Positions 35,545 through 44,101 of a DNA stretch of 64,000 bases are shown piece by piece. Source of the DNA: Tindallia magadiensis (GTDB lineage: Bacteria; Bacillota; Clostridia; Peptostreptococcales; Tindalliaceae). A program made the translations under genes and the position numbers. The notes under the pieces are model-generated. The model saw only the letters and a program-made list of their open reading frames with translations. It made no database searches and had not been told where the DNA came from. Within the stretch, counting starts at the first letter, position 1. Every line of letters begins with the position of its first letter. The stretch spans positions 172,496 to 236,495 of the forward strand of contig NZ_FOQA01000003.1 in assembly GCF_900113635.1 (NCBI RefSeq), written 5' to 3'.

Positions 35545-36825
35545 ATGATGTCAACAGTACAAATGATAAAAAATGCCAAAGAAGCATCAAAAATTCGCAA
35601 TATGGATCTTGCACCACAGGGGAAACTAAAATTAGACTGGGTACAGGCACATATGCCTCTGTTAAACGAAGTTAAGCAGCAATTTGAAAAAAGCCAGCCC
35701 TTCAAGGGCATGAAAATTGCTATTTGTCTCCATTTAGAAGCAAAAACCGGCTATCTGGCACAGGTAGTTCAGGCTGGCGGTGCTGACGTGGTGGTCTGCG
35801 GCAGCAATCCATTGTCAACTCAGGACGACGTGGTGGCAGCACTGGTAGATTCTGGTATTACAGCCTATGCATGGCATAATACAACAGATGAAGAATATCA
35901 TGAACTAATCAACGATACCCTGGATTTTGAGCCGGACGCCATTATTGATGATGGGGGAGATCTGGTAAAAATCCTTCACAGCCAACGGCCAGAACAGGCA
36001 AAAACCATTATTGGCGGTTGCGAAGAAACGACTACAGGCATTCATCGGTTAAAAGCCTTGGAAAAAGAAGGGCTTCTGGAATTTCCAATGATGGCGGTGA
36101 ATGATGCCTATTGTAAATACCTTTTTGATAATCGTTACGGAACAGGTCAGTCTGTTTGGGATGGGATCAACCGAACAACCAACTTGGTGGCCAGTGGTAA
36201 GACAGTAGTGGTAATTGGTTATGGCTGGTGCGGTAAAGGGGTTGCCATGAGAGCCAAAGGGCTGGGTGCAAAAGTAGTCGTAACAGAAATTGACGCTATT
36301 AAAGCCTTAGAAGCCCATATGGATGGTTTTGATGTGTTGCCAATGGAAGAAGCGGCTTCTCTGGGAGATATTTTTATTACAGTAACCGGGAACCGTGATG
36401 TGATTAGTAGTCGTCATTTTGATAAAATGAAAGACGGCGCGGTTATGTGTAACGGAGGACATTTTGATATTGAAATTAACAAAATAGAGTTGGGAGAAAA
36501 AGCGGAAACCCAACGAACCGTCCGCAATAATATTGAAGAGTATCGGATGGCTGACGGTCGAAACCTGTTTCTGATTGCTGGCGGACGATTGGTGAATTTG
36601 GCGGCCGGTGATGGTCATCCAGTGGAAGTAATGGATTTAACCTTTGCCTTACAAGCCTTATCCCTGCAGTATGTGGTCGAAAACAAAGGAAGTTTACCGG
36701 CGAAAGTATTATCGGTTCCAGAAGCATTAGATCAATATGTAGCAAACCTTCGCCTGAAAACCTTAGGCATTACTATTGACCAACTGACATCAGAACAGGA
36801 AGCTTATTTGAATAGCTGGGCTTAA
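35545..36825 (+). CDS. ahcY: Adenosylhomocysteinase
   Basis: This NAD-dependent enzyme hydrolyses S-adenosylhomocysteine to adenosine and homocysteine, removing the inhibitor left by methylations. It is 426 aa. The signatures are EETTTGIHRL, the NDAYCKYLFDNRYGTGQS region and the NAD loop GYGWCGKG near residues 225-232. MCNGGHFDIEI and the C-terminal dimer tail (Q-YVANLRLKTLGI...) complete the fold. The length suggests the short bacterial/archaeal form without the 40-residue insert. ATGATG start after AGGAGGG. It stands alone between two intergenic gaps. Most Firmicutes use Pfs/LuxS, so a SahH route is a notable choice. Confidence 0.95.
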   Translation: MMSTVQMIKNAKEASKIRNMDLAPQGKLKLDWVQAHMPLLNEVKQQFEKSQPFKGMKIAICLHLEAKTGYLAQVVQAGGADVVVCGSNPLSTQDDVVAALVDSGITAYAWHNTTDEEYHELINDTLDFEPDAIIDDGGDLVKILHSQRPEQAKTIIGGCEETTTGIHRLKALEKEGLLEFPMMAVNDAYCKYLFDNRYGTGQSVWDGINRTTNLVASGKTVVVIGYGWCGKGVAMRAKGLGAKVVVTEIDAIKALEAHMDGFDVLPMEEAASLGDIFITVTGNRDVISSRHFDKMKDGAVMCNGGHFDIEINKIELGEKAETQRTVRNNIEEYRMADGRNLFLIAGGRLVNLAAGDGHPVEVMDLTFALQALSLQYVVENKGSLPAKVLSVPEALDQYVANLRLKTLGITIDQLTSEQEAYLNSWA

Positions 36826-36870
36826 TTCAAAAACCGTACACTGTAGTACAGGAAATTTTAGAAAAACGAT

Positions 36871-36911
36871 AAAAAGCCATGGGGTTATGTGAGAATCCTC
36901 ATGGCTTTTTT
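36871..36911. terminator. Bidirectional terminator after ahcY
   Basis: AAAAAGCCATG pairs with CATGGCTTTTT, with extra inner pairs; it serves ahcY and the convergent racemase gene. Confidence 0.85.
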
Positions 36912-36917
36912 AGATGG

Positions 36918-37604
36918 TTAGGAGGTTAATAGCATGGAGAGCATCTCTTCGGCAGGGTCGATAATTTCCAGAAACGTGTGGGATTCAAGGGAATTTTTTA
37001 GATAAGGAAAATGAGTACATCCCAGAATAAGAGCAGGTACACCAATGGTTTCAAAAAATTTCAGTAAATGAAAAAGGCCCTGATCCTGCATTATTTTCTC
37101 TGGTGGGGTAGCCTTTTCGATGGCAATAACCAGTTGAAGCAGGGCGGTTCCCACTACCTGAGTCGTTTCCCTGGCCTCCATGATGACGTTTTCAATACCT
37201 CGTAGAGACTGACAATTAGCGGCCAATAACCCTACCTTGTCATAAAGATGGGCAGTCTGCTGATAAACGTTTAAGGGAGTGATGATGCGAAGACCAGTTT
37301 CTGTTTGAAGTTCTTCCAGATTGATGGCGGCGCTTAGAGAATTGCAAAAAATACATACTTTGCTAATACGATGAGTTTGTTTCATCAAAAGGATTTCTCT
37401 GGTGATTAACCGTTGCAGTTTTAGAGGATAAAGCACTTGCAAAAGGGTGGCTTCTTCCGGGGAAGCGGAAAGACCGACACCAATAGCGTTGACGCCCCGC
37501 TGTTGAAAAAAAGTGACGCCCATATGAGCATCAACAGGAGTACCGCCAATAATACCGATAAGATGATCTGTAAAACGGCCTGAAACATTGCGACTAGAAC
37601 TCAT
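36918..37604 (-). CDS. Aspartate/glutamate racemase-family protein
   Basis: This 228-aa cofactor-independent racemase-fold protein keeps both catalytic cysteines, in FCNSLSA near residue 88 and GCTHFPYL near 200, each at the end of a symmetric half. The N-terminus IGIIGGTPVDAHMGVTFF also fits. The ATG at 37604 is six bases from AGGAGG. It is shorter than typical MurI (about 265 aa) and lacks its usual DSGxGG start, so it is probably an amino-acid racemase of the broad Asp/Glu/hydantoin group and not the wall-essential MurI. Confidence 0.8.
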   Translation of the reverse strand: MSSSRNVSGRFTDHLIGIIGGTPVDAHMGVTFFQQRGVNAIGVGLSASPEEATLLQVLYPLKLQRLITREILLMKQTHRISKVCIFCNSLSAAINLEELQTETGLRIITPLNVYQQTAHLYDKVGLLAANCQSLRGIENVIMEARETTQVVGTALLQLVIAIEKATPPEKIMQDQGLFHLLKFFETIGVPALILGCTHFPYLKNSLESHTFLEIIDPAEEMLSMLLTS

Positions 37605-37735
37605 AGAAACCCTCCTCTTCTTAGGTGCAAAAACTTCGGAATAAAAACAATATTGGTACAACTATCTTATCACATAGAGGGTTGAAAAAGCGATCAGAAA
37701 AAATAGTGATCCGCTGAAAATAGGAAAGGAAATCA

Positions 37736-37764
37736 TTGCTAGACGACAAATAGTATGCTATTAA
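37736..37764 (+). promoter_or_regulatory. Possible promoter of the second galE
   Basis: TTGCTA, 17-base spacer, TATTAA; moderate match only. Confidence 0.4.
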
Positions 37765-37820
37765 TGGTGTGAGGCGGTTAGTCAAGTAAAGAAAGCGAAT
37801 AACTCGGAGGTGAAGACCAG

Positions 37821-38792
37821 GTGACAATTCTTATTACTGGCGGAGCGGGCTATATTGGAAGCCATACCGTTGCCTACTTTCAGCAACAAGAAAAAGAAGT
37901 GGTGGTAGTGGACAACTTGCAGGCTGGCCATCGAAAATCTGTGGAAGTGGATCATTTTTATTCAGTGGATATTCGAGATCAGGAAGCCTTAGACCAAGTA
38001 TTCAAAAACCATAAGATTCAAAGTGTGATTCATTTTGCTGCCAGTTCGCTGGTGGGAGAAAGTATGGAAAAACCTTACGAATACTATCATAATAATGTAT
38101 ATGGCATGTTATGCTTATTGAAAGTAATGAAAAACAACGGGGTGAAAAACCTGGTGTTTTCTTCTACGGCCGCTGTCTACGGCGAACCGGAGAATATTCC
38201 GATTCAGGAGATGGACAAGACAGATCCAACCAATACCTATGGGGAAACAAAGCTTGCCATGGAAAAAATGATGAAATGGTTTGATCAGGCCTATGGAATA
38301 AAATACATTTCTCTGCGGTATTTTAATGCGGCAGGAGCCCATGAGAAAGGGCATATAGGTGAAGAGCATGATCCGGAAACTCATTTAATTCCGTTAGTGC
38401 TACAGATTCCAATGAAAAAAAGGCAGTCGCTTTTTATTTTTGGAGATGATTATCCTACGACGGATGGAACCTGTGTAAGAGACTATATTCATGTGATGGA
38501 TCTGGCCTCGGCTCATTATTTGGCACAGCAGTATCTGGTGTCAGGAAACAGGAGTGATGTTTTTAATCTGGGAAATGGTAATGGATATTCTGTAAAAGAA
38601 GTAGTGGCAGCAGCAAGAAACATTACCGGTCATAAAATTCCGGCTAAAATCAAAGAAAGACGACCGGGAGATCCAGCTATTTTAATTGCATCTTCCGAAA
38701 AAGCAAGAAAAATCTTAGGGTGGTCACCTCAATATCCTTCCTTGGAAAAAATCATTGAAGATGCATGGCAATGGCATTCTCGTAAAGAATAA
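37821..38792 (+). CDS. galE: UDP-glucose 4-epimerase (second copy)
   Basis: This SDR-family epimerase of 323 aa has TILITGGAGYIGSHT at its N-terminus, SSTAAVYG, catalytic YxxxK in NTYGETK, and CVRDYIHVMDLASAH. It starts with GTG after CGGAGGTGA. It diverges visibly from the first copy at 9.3 kb (for example GAGYIG against GLGYVG), so it is not a recent duplicate. Standing alone with its own terminator, it may serve general galactose metabolism, while the first copy serves surface polysaccharide. Confidence 0.92.
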   Translation: MTILITGGAGYIGSHTVAYFQQQEKEVVVVDNLQAGHRKSVEVDHFYSVDIRDQEALDQVFKNHKIQSVIHFAASSLVGESMEKPYEYYHNNVYGMLCLLKVMKNNGVKNLVFSSTAAVYGEPENIPIQEMDKTDPTNTYGETKLAMEKMMKWFDQAYGIKYISLRYFNAAGAHEKGHIGEEHDPETHLIPLVLQIPMKKRQSLFIFGDDYPTTDGTCVRDYIHVMDLASAHYLAQQYLVSGNRSDVFNLGNGNGYSVKEVVAAARNITGHKIPAKIKERRPGDPAILIASSEKARKILGWSPQYPSLEKIIEDAWQWHSRKE

Positions 38793-38802
38793 GTTTTTAG
38801 CC

Positions 38803-38830
38803 AGCCCCCTCCTTTGAAAGAGGGGGCTTT
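38803..38830 (+). terminator. Intrinsic terminator after second galE
   Basis: AGCCCCCTC pairs with GAGGGGGCT, followed by TTTG. Confidence 0.82.
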
Positions 38831-38865
38831 GTGATGTTAGTTATTTCAAAAGATGAAAAATCAGC

Positions 38866-38894
38866 TTGACAAAAACATAAGAGCTGACTATACT
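38866..38894 (+). promoter_or_regulatory. Consensus promoter of the GntR/ABC operon
   Basis: TTGACA (38866-38871), 17-base spacer, TATACT (38889-38894). Confidence 0.85.
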
Positions 38895-38907
38895 AAAAGT
38901 GTACTAG

Positions 38908-38930
38908 CTGTATTACTTATAATAATACAG
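38908..38930 (+). promoter_or_regulatory. Inverted repeat, probable GntR operator
   Basis: CTGTATTA and TAATACAG are exact inverted repeats with a seven-base centre, just downstream of the start point of transcription. Autorepression by the adjacent YtrA-type regulator is likely. Confidence 0.72.
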
Positions 38931-38977
38931 TGGAATTTGCCCAGAGAGTCGGAAAAAATGTGAAACGAGGTGAATCA

Positions 38978-39367
38978 ATGTTCGAACTGGATTTAAGGAG
39001 TCGAATACCCATCTATGAACAACTAGTAGAAAGGATTAAAGAAATGATTATTACAGAATTGTTAAAATCTGACGAACAACTGCCTTCTGTTCGATCTCTG
39101 GCACAACAATTAACCATCAATCCAAATACCATTCAAAAAGCTTACCGGGAGCTGGAAAAGCAAGGATATGTCTATACGGTACAAGGACGGGGGAATTTTG
39201 TTTCACCAGTAATGGAAAAAATGCAAAAGGAAAAGAAGGAGGAGTTACGGCAACAGCTGAAAAAATTAATGGCGGAAGCTTTTTATCTTGGAATGGATCC
39301 GGGAGATATGCATCAAATGATCGATGAAGTGATGGAACAGCAAGGGGGAGGCGAAAAGAATGATTAA
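38978..39367 (+). CDS. GntR-family regulator, YtrA subfamily
   Basis: This 129-aa repressor has an N-terminal GntR winged helix (IPIYEQLVERIKEMIITELL, then LPSVRSLAQQLTINPNTIQ) and only a short C-terminal helical tail, the hallmark of YtrA-type regulators. The ATG at 38978 follows CGAGGTGA; the open frame upstream runs into the operator and is not coding. It overlaps the ATPase gene by eight bases. YtrA regulators typically repress their own ABC operon and respond to cell-wall-active compounds. Confidence 0.9.
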   Translation: MFELDLRSRIPIYEQLVERIKEMIITELLKSDEQLPSVRSLAQQLTINPNTIQKAYRELEKQGYVYTVQGRGNFVSPVMEKMQKEKKEELRQQLKKLMAEAFYLGMDPGDMHQMIDEVMEQQGGGEKND

Positions 39368-40262
39368 AATCAGCGGACTAATCAAACGCTTTGAAGATAC
39401 GGAAGCATTAACCAGTTTAACCATGAAAGTCAATAAAGGTTCGATTTATGGATTGTTAGGCTCCAATGGAGCGGGGAAAACGACCCTGTTAAAAACATTG
39501 GCAGGTATTTATCAGGAAGATGAAGGTGAAGTGCAGATTAGCGAAGAACCTGTTTTTGAAAATGAGAGCTTGAAACAAAGGCTGATCATGGTTCCGGACA
39601 CCTTGTATTTTTTTCCTGGTTTTACGGTAGAAGAAATGGCGGATTTTTATCGGAAAATTTATCATCGCTGGACAGAAGAACGATATCGACAGTTAGAAAG
39701 CGTTTTTGGTATCAGCCGGCAGCAAAAGATTCAAAAACTTTCCAAAGGAATGCAGCGTCAGGTAGCCTTTTGGCTGTCCTTATCAGTAATGCCAGATATT
39801 ATGATTTTAGATGAACCTCTGGATGGGCTGGATTCGGTGATGCGTCAAAAAGTAAAAAACTTGCTGGTGCAGGACGTGGCAGAGCGGGAAATGACCATTA
39901 TTATTTCTTCTCACAATTTGAGGGAAATGGAAGATTTTTGTGACCATGTCGGGATTTTGCATCAGGGAAAACTGCTATTGGAAAAAGACTTGGATGAACT
40001 AAAAAAAGACATTCATAAAATCCAGATAGCCTTTAAGGAAACGCCGCCGGAAGAGATGTTTCAGAAAATGAATATCCTTCATACAGAGAAAAGGGGCAGT
40101 GTTCACCTAATGATTATCCGAGGAGTGAAGGAAAAGCTGATAGAAGAATTCAAAGCCTTTCAGCCGGTCATTGTGGATATCCTTCCCTTAACTCTGGAAG
40201 AAATATTTATTTACGAAATGGGGGATCACGCCTATGAAGTGGATCAAGTCATTTTTGCATAA
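39360..40262 (+). CDS. ABC transporter ATP-binding protein (YtrB-like)
   Basis: This 300-aa ATPase has Walker A GSNGAGKTT near residue 36, a weak signature region LSKGMQRQ (Lys for the usual Gly) and Walker B IMILDEPLDGLD. The C-terminal ~90 residues extend beyond the ABC core, as in export-type ATPases. It is translated from within the GntR gene end and overlaps the permease start by 29 bases, so the three genes are tightly coupled. Confidence 0.9.
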   Translation: MIKISGLIKRFEDTEALTSLTMKVNKGSIYGLLGSNGAGKTTLLKTLAGIYQEDEGEVQISEEPVFENESLKQRLIMVPDTLYFFPGFTVEEMADFYRKIYHRWTEERYRQLESVFGISRQQKIQKLSKGMQRQVAFWLSLSVMPDIMILDEPLDGLDSVMRQKVKNLLVQDVAEREMTIIISSHNLREMEDFCDHVGILHQGKLLLEKDLDELKKDIHKIQIAFKETPPEEMFQKMNILHTEKRGSVHLMIIRGVKEKLIEEFKAFQPVIVDILPLTLEEIFIYEMGDHAYEVDQVIFA

Positions 40263-42261
40263 GGGTGTTATGGCAACGAATCTGAAACGTTTTGTATGGG
40301 TAGGAGGCACCTACTTTATTCTGCTGATGTTGCTTTTGCCACTGCGGGTACTGATGACGCTACCATCCGTAGAAAACTACTATTTTAATGATCAGATCTT
40401 TACAAGGATGTATGCCTTTCAGGGCGAACCCTTTCAAATGTTTTTAATCCTTACCGTACCATTTGTAACGGCGATTGTCATGTTTCAGTACCTTCAACAA
40501 AAATCGCCAACGGATTTTTTTCACAGCATTCCGTTGCCCAGAAAAACCTTGTTCTGGAGCAATCTTACCAGTGGGGCGTTGTTATGGTCGGTTCCTATTC
40601 TGGCAACCGGCGGGATCAGTTTTCTGATCAGAAGCTTTACGGAACTTCATCTTTATCTGGAGTCAGCAATGATCTGGCAGTGGATGGGCACCAGTTTGCT
40701 GATGAATGCGGTTATCTACTGTGTCTCCATTACGGTGGGCATGTTCTCCGGCGTCATTTTAGCCCAGGGGATCTTTACCTACATTCTTTTGCTGTTGCCA
40801 GCAGGTATGTTGGTATTGATCGCGTACAATCTGAACAGTCTGTTGCATGGCTTTAGTGGAGACTTTTTAATGCGGGAAGAATACCTGCTGTTTTCGCCGG
40901 TGATCCGTACCTTTGGATTGTATGCGGATATGCTTACCCGGTCAGAAGTACAAGGATACCTGGTGGCATGTATCATTCTGATTGCTCTTTCCAGAGTGTT
41001 GTACCAATACCGGAGAATGGAAAGATGCCGGCAAACCGTTGTATTTAACGGAATTAATATGATTTTTCTGATGGGAATTACTTTTTGCGTCATGTTGACA
41101 GGCGGATTATATATTCAATTAGCCAGTCGTCATAACGGAATCTGGGTTTTTGTGGCCTACCTTCTTTTTGCTCTGTTGGGACATTTTATTGCCTTAGCCG
41201 TTCTCAACAAAAGCTTTCGGGTCTTTAACCGAAAAAGTGCTAAAAGTTTTGGGATTTACTTGTTGGTGGTGGGAGCGATCCTAGGGGGAATTGTAACGGA
41301 CATTACAGGTTATGAACAGCGTGTTCCGGATCCGGAGAAAGTGGAAGCCGCCTATTTTGACTGGGGTTTCTGGAGATATCATCATAAATGGGATGATTTG
41401 GATGAGGAAGGGATGGATTATCTTTACCGACAGCCAGAAAGCATTGAAAAAATCGTTGCCCTTCATGAAAGGATTGTGCAACAAAAAAAAGGAAGGTTTT
41501 TACGGCATCATTCTTATAACGGAGATCTTCGAGGCATATCCTTAGTGTATCATTTAGAAAATGGAAATCGTCAAATCCGAGAATATACGGTGCCTTACGA
41601 AGAGTATGAAAGCTATTTTCGACCTATTCGCGAACTAGCGGAAGATAAAATGATGGAATATCCGGTGCTGAGATTGAAGCCAGAAGACGTGTCTCATATT
41701 GAGTTCCGTTCCTCTGAACTGGATAAACGAAAAATCTTACAGCAGGAAGAAGCAAGGGAAGTGCTGGAGATTATTCAACAAGAAATTAAGGAAGCGGATT
41801 ACGATGTTTTATATGGCGAAGGCAGTCATCGGCAGCAGGGTTCGCTTCGTGTCCGGCTGACTGATGGAAAAAGTAAGGCAATGGCTCCTTACTATGGCGG
41901 AGAAGTTTATGTGGTTCGTCATCCGGAGTTTGAAACCTTAGAAGCATGGCTGAAAGATCAGGGCTATTATGAAGATGTTACCGTAGTACCGGAGGATATT
42001 CATCAAGTATCGGTTCAGATGGTGCAAAATGAAGAAGAATGGGAATTGATGGATAGAAATGGTTTTATGGAAGTAGGGAATGGTATTACCACCAAAGAGA
42101 AGGAAGAGATTAAAGAAAGCTTAACCCGCTATGATCCTTTCTGGCGGCGGGATGATCATTTTCCGGTGTATGTGGTCGGTTTCTTTGACGAATTTGATAA
42201 TCAACTATTTATGGGAACCTTTGAATCAGGAAACTTACCAGAATTTATTTACCTTCAATAA
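40234..42261 (+). CDS. ABC transporter permease with large extracytoplasmic C-terminal domain
   Basis: This 675-aa protein has six to eight helices in the first ~370 residues (including FVTAIVMFQYLQQ and the QKSPTDFFHSIPLPRK coupling segment). One C-terminal domain of about 300 residues follows, rich in charged residues and probably outside the cell. This is the arrangement seen in permeases of YtrA-regulated operons. The substrate is unknown; export or sensing of cell-envelope-active molecules is the usual role. ATG follows GGGGGAT. Confidence 0.82.
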   Translation: MKWIKSFLHKGVMATNLKRFVWVGGTYFILLMLLLPLRVLMTLPSVENYYFNDQIFTRMYAFQGEPFQMFLILTVPFVTAIVMFQYLQQKSPTDFFHSIPLPRKTLFWSNLTSGALLWSVPILATGGISFLIRSFTELHLYLESAMIWQWMGTSLLMNAVIYCVSITVGMFSGVILAQGIFTYILLLLPAGMLVLIAYNLNSLLHGFSGDFLMREEYLLFSPVIRTFGLYADMLTRSEVQGYLVACIILIALSRVLYQYRRMERCRQTVVFNGINMIFLMGITFCVMLTGGLYIQLASRHNGIWVFVAYLLFALLGHFIALAVLNKSFRVFNRKSAKSFGIYLLVVGAILGGIVTDITGYEQRVPDPEKVEAAYFDWGFWRYHHKWDDLDEEGMDYLYRQPESIEKIVALHERIVQQKKGRFLRHHSYNGDLRGISLVYHLENGNRQIREYTVPYEEYESYFRPIRELAEDKMMEYPVLRLKPEDVSHIEFRSSELDKRKILQQEEAREVLEIIQQEIKEADYDVLYGEGSHRQQGSLRVRLTDGKSKAMAPYYGGEVYVVRHPEFETLEAWLKDQGYYEDVTVVPEDIHQVSVQMVQNEEEWELMDRNGFMEVGNGITTKEKEEIKESLTRYDPFWRRDDHFPVYVVGFFDEFDNQLFMGTFESGNLPEFIYLQ

Positions 42262-42280
42262 GAGGCGAAGAGGGCTAAAA

Positions 42281-42321
42281 AAATCCTGAAGATCAGGATT
42301 CAATCATGATCTTCAGGATTT
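42281..42321. terminator. Perfect 15-bp bidirectional terminator overlapping a gene end
   Basis: AAATCCTGAAGATCA and TGATCTTCAGGATTT are exact inverted repeats. The right arm also encodes the last residues of the convergent minus-strand gene. Confidence 0.85.
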
Positions 42322-43558
42322 CTACATCTGTTTCTTTCATTCCAATTTTGGCCATCCGGCAAACACTGCGGATGGTCTCTTCAATATCTTCCTTTAGAAG
42401 ACCGTCACCAGCTTCGAAATACTGATCTTTCTCCGCTAAGCGGAAAGACAGGATAGCCGCATCCACAGAAGAAGCGATTTTAGCGGCACAGGAAGCTTTT
42501 GCACCATCGCAGACAATACCGGAGGTATTGGCCAAGGTGTTGGCAATGGACCTGGCAATGACAGGAAAAGATGCCTGATGTAAATAGGCGATAGCCGCCG
42601 TTGCACCACAGGAAGCACTGACAGCACCACAAAAAGCGGATAATTTGCCAATACCGGTTTTTATATGAATAGAAATCAGATTACTGAGTGCTAGGGCTCG
42701 ATACAGCGTTTCTTCCGGTACTTCCAAGTATTCAGCAAAAACAATGACTGGTAAAGAGACGGTTAAGCCCTGATTTCCACTACCGGAATTAATAACCACT
42801 GGCTTGGAACATCCACTCATTCGGGCATCTGAACCGGAGGCGGCATAGGCTTTTGCTTTATTATCCACCGCATCTCCATAAAGTTCCAACAAAGTTTTAC
42901 CCACATTGGCACCGTAAGGGTTGGCAAGACCATCTTCAGCAATGGCCCGGTTCATGGTGACCTGGTCCTCTAATACCGGCTTCAATTTTTCAGCGTCTAC
43001 CTGGCGAATATAGTCATAGATTCCCTGAATGCTTAAAAAACTTCGATCTACCTGTCGGTTTTGAGCGGCATTGACATCAATCGGAGATTCCTGTTGAAGA
43101 ATCTGCTGATTTTTAGTGATTTCAATAATACCGGTGTGACAGTCTTTTAAGGTAACACTGGCTTCTTCCTGCCCGGCACGAAGGAGAACTTTAATGTAGA
43201 GTCCTTCCACCCCTTCCGCCAGTTCCACCTGACATATCTTCTTTTCCAGCTTTTCTTTTGTTTCCTGAATATGCTCATCCGTAACCAAAGTCAATACTTC
43301 CAGTTTTCGTGACGCTTCTCCACCAACAGCTCCAAGAATAGCACTGGTTTCAATGCCTTTCATGCCTGGTGTCATAGGTACGGTGACGCCTTTTACATTT
43401 TTAATAACGTTTCCACTGCATTCAACAATCATAGACTCCGGCATCTGTCCTAACACTTCTCGAGCTTTGGCGGCAGCATAGGCAATAGCAATCGGCTCCG
43501 TACAGCCTAATGCCGGCACCAGTTCTTCTTCTAATACCTGAATATATAAATCCTTCAA
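42293..43558 (-). CDS. L-cysteine desulfidase-family / UPF0597 protein
   Basis: This 421-aa protein matches UPF0597/CdsB: ALGCTEPIAIAYAAAKA at the N-terminus, SGNVIKNVKGVTVPMT, the cysteine-containing SGCSKPVVINSGSGNQG and a C-terminal CDGAKASCAAKIASS. The conserved cysteines are thought to hold an Fe-S cluster. The reaction for characterised members is cysteine to pyruvate, ammonia and sulfide; the fold is related to the serine dehydratase alpha chain. I chose the TTG at 43558, eight bases from AGGAGG; the open frame further upstream has no ribosome-binding site. Confidence 0.85.
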   Translation of the reverse strand: MKDLYIQVLEEELVPALGCTEPIAIAYAAAKAREVLGQMPESMIVECSGNVIKNVKGVTVPMTPGMKGIETSAILGAVGGEASRKLEVLTLVTDEHIQETKEKLEKKICQVELAEGVEGLYIKVLLRAGQEEASVTLKDCHTGIIEITKNQQILQQESPIDVNAAQNRQVDRSFLSIQGIYDYIRQVDAEKLKPVLEDQVTMNRAIAEDGLANPYGANVGKTLLELYGDAVDNKAKAYAASGSDARMSGCSKPVVINSGSGNQGLTVSLPVIVFAEYLEVPEETLYRALALSNLISIHIKTGIGKLSAFCGAVSASCGATAAIAYLHQASFPVIARSIANTLANTSGIVCDGAKASCAAKIASSVDAAILSFRLAEKDQYFEAGDGLLKEDIEETIRSVCRMAKIGMKETDVEILKIMIES

Positions 43559-43663
43559 TGGAAAAACCTCCTTTTTTCGTTCATCTTCTATTCTTATATA
43601 ATTTTTGTAAGCTGTCAACAAATATTACCGGAACTGGCGGGAACTCCTAGAAAAATTAGGTGC

Positions 43664-43692
43664 TTGATTGCCTATTTTGAATATGATATGAT
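43664..43692 (+). promoter_or_regulatory. Promoter of the cobalamin riboswitch transcript
   Basis: TTGATT (43664-43669), 17-base spacer, TATGAT (43687-43692), about 27 bases before the aptamer. Confidence 0.65.
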
Positions 43693-43718
43693 ACTTTTGT
43701 AACAAGACAATTTCATAA

Positions 43719-43893
43719 CATTTGATGGTGTCTGTTTGATTACGAGAACAGATGAAAAGGGAAGATGGGTGAAAAACCCGCGCGGTCCCGCCACTGTAAT
43801 GCGGAGCCATTAGTCATATCCACTGTTGAAATACAACAATGGGAAGGAGACTGATGTGCGATGAAGCTGAGCCAGGAGACCTGCCATGAAATG
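43719..43893 (+). ncRNA. Cobalamin (B12) riboswitch aptamer
   Basis: The core sequences are unmistakable: AAAGGGAA, GGGTGAAAAACCC, CCGCCACTGTAATGCGGAGC and the B12 box GCCAGGAGACCTGCC. CATTTGATGG (43719) and CCATGAAATG (43884) close the P1 helix. It is on the same strand as the adenosyltransferase gene and precedes an intrinsic terminator, so adenosylcobalamin probably causes early termination. This is the only B12 riboswitch I find in the window. Confidence 0.96.
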
Positions 43894-44000
43894 CTCCATA
43901 TTTCTCACGGGAGATGGGAAGGAGAATAGGAAGCATCCGAAAAACCTTGTTTTTCTGGTTGTTTTTAACTGATGGCTATTTATAACAATAGTTCGATAAA

Positions 44001-44031
44001 CACTTCTCCCGAAATCTGGAGGAGTTTTTTT
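44001..44031 (+). terminator. Riboswitch expression-platform terminator
   Basis: CTTCTCC pairs with GGAGGAG and is followed by TTTTTTT. It lies between the aptamer and the pduO-type gene. The segment between aptamer and terminator has further short pairings that could act as an antiterminator. Confidence 0.82.
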
Positions 44032-44101
44032 ATGTCTGTGTTTCTGGAAAGATAAGCAGAAAATAAGAAGTGTCAAAAATAGCAGAAGGGAGGAAGGGAA
44101 G

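Noticed and set aside
36918-37604. Glutamate racemase MurI
   Set aside because: Both cysteine motifs fit the superfamily, but the protein is short and lacks the MurI N-terminal signature, so I keep the broader family call.
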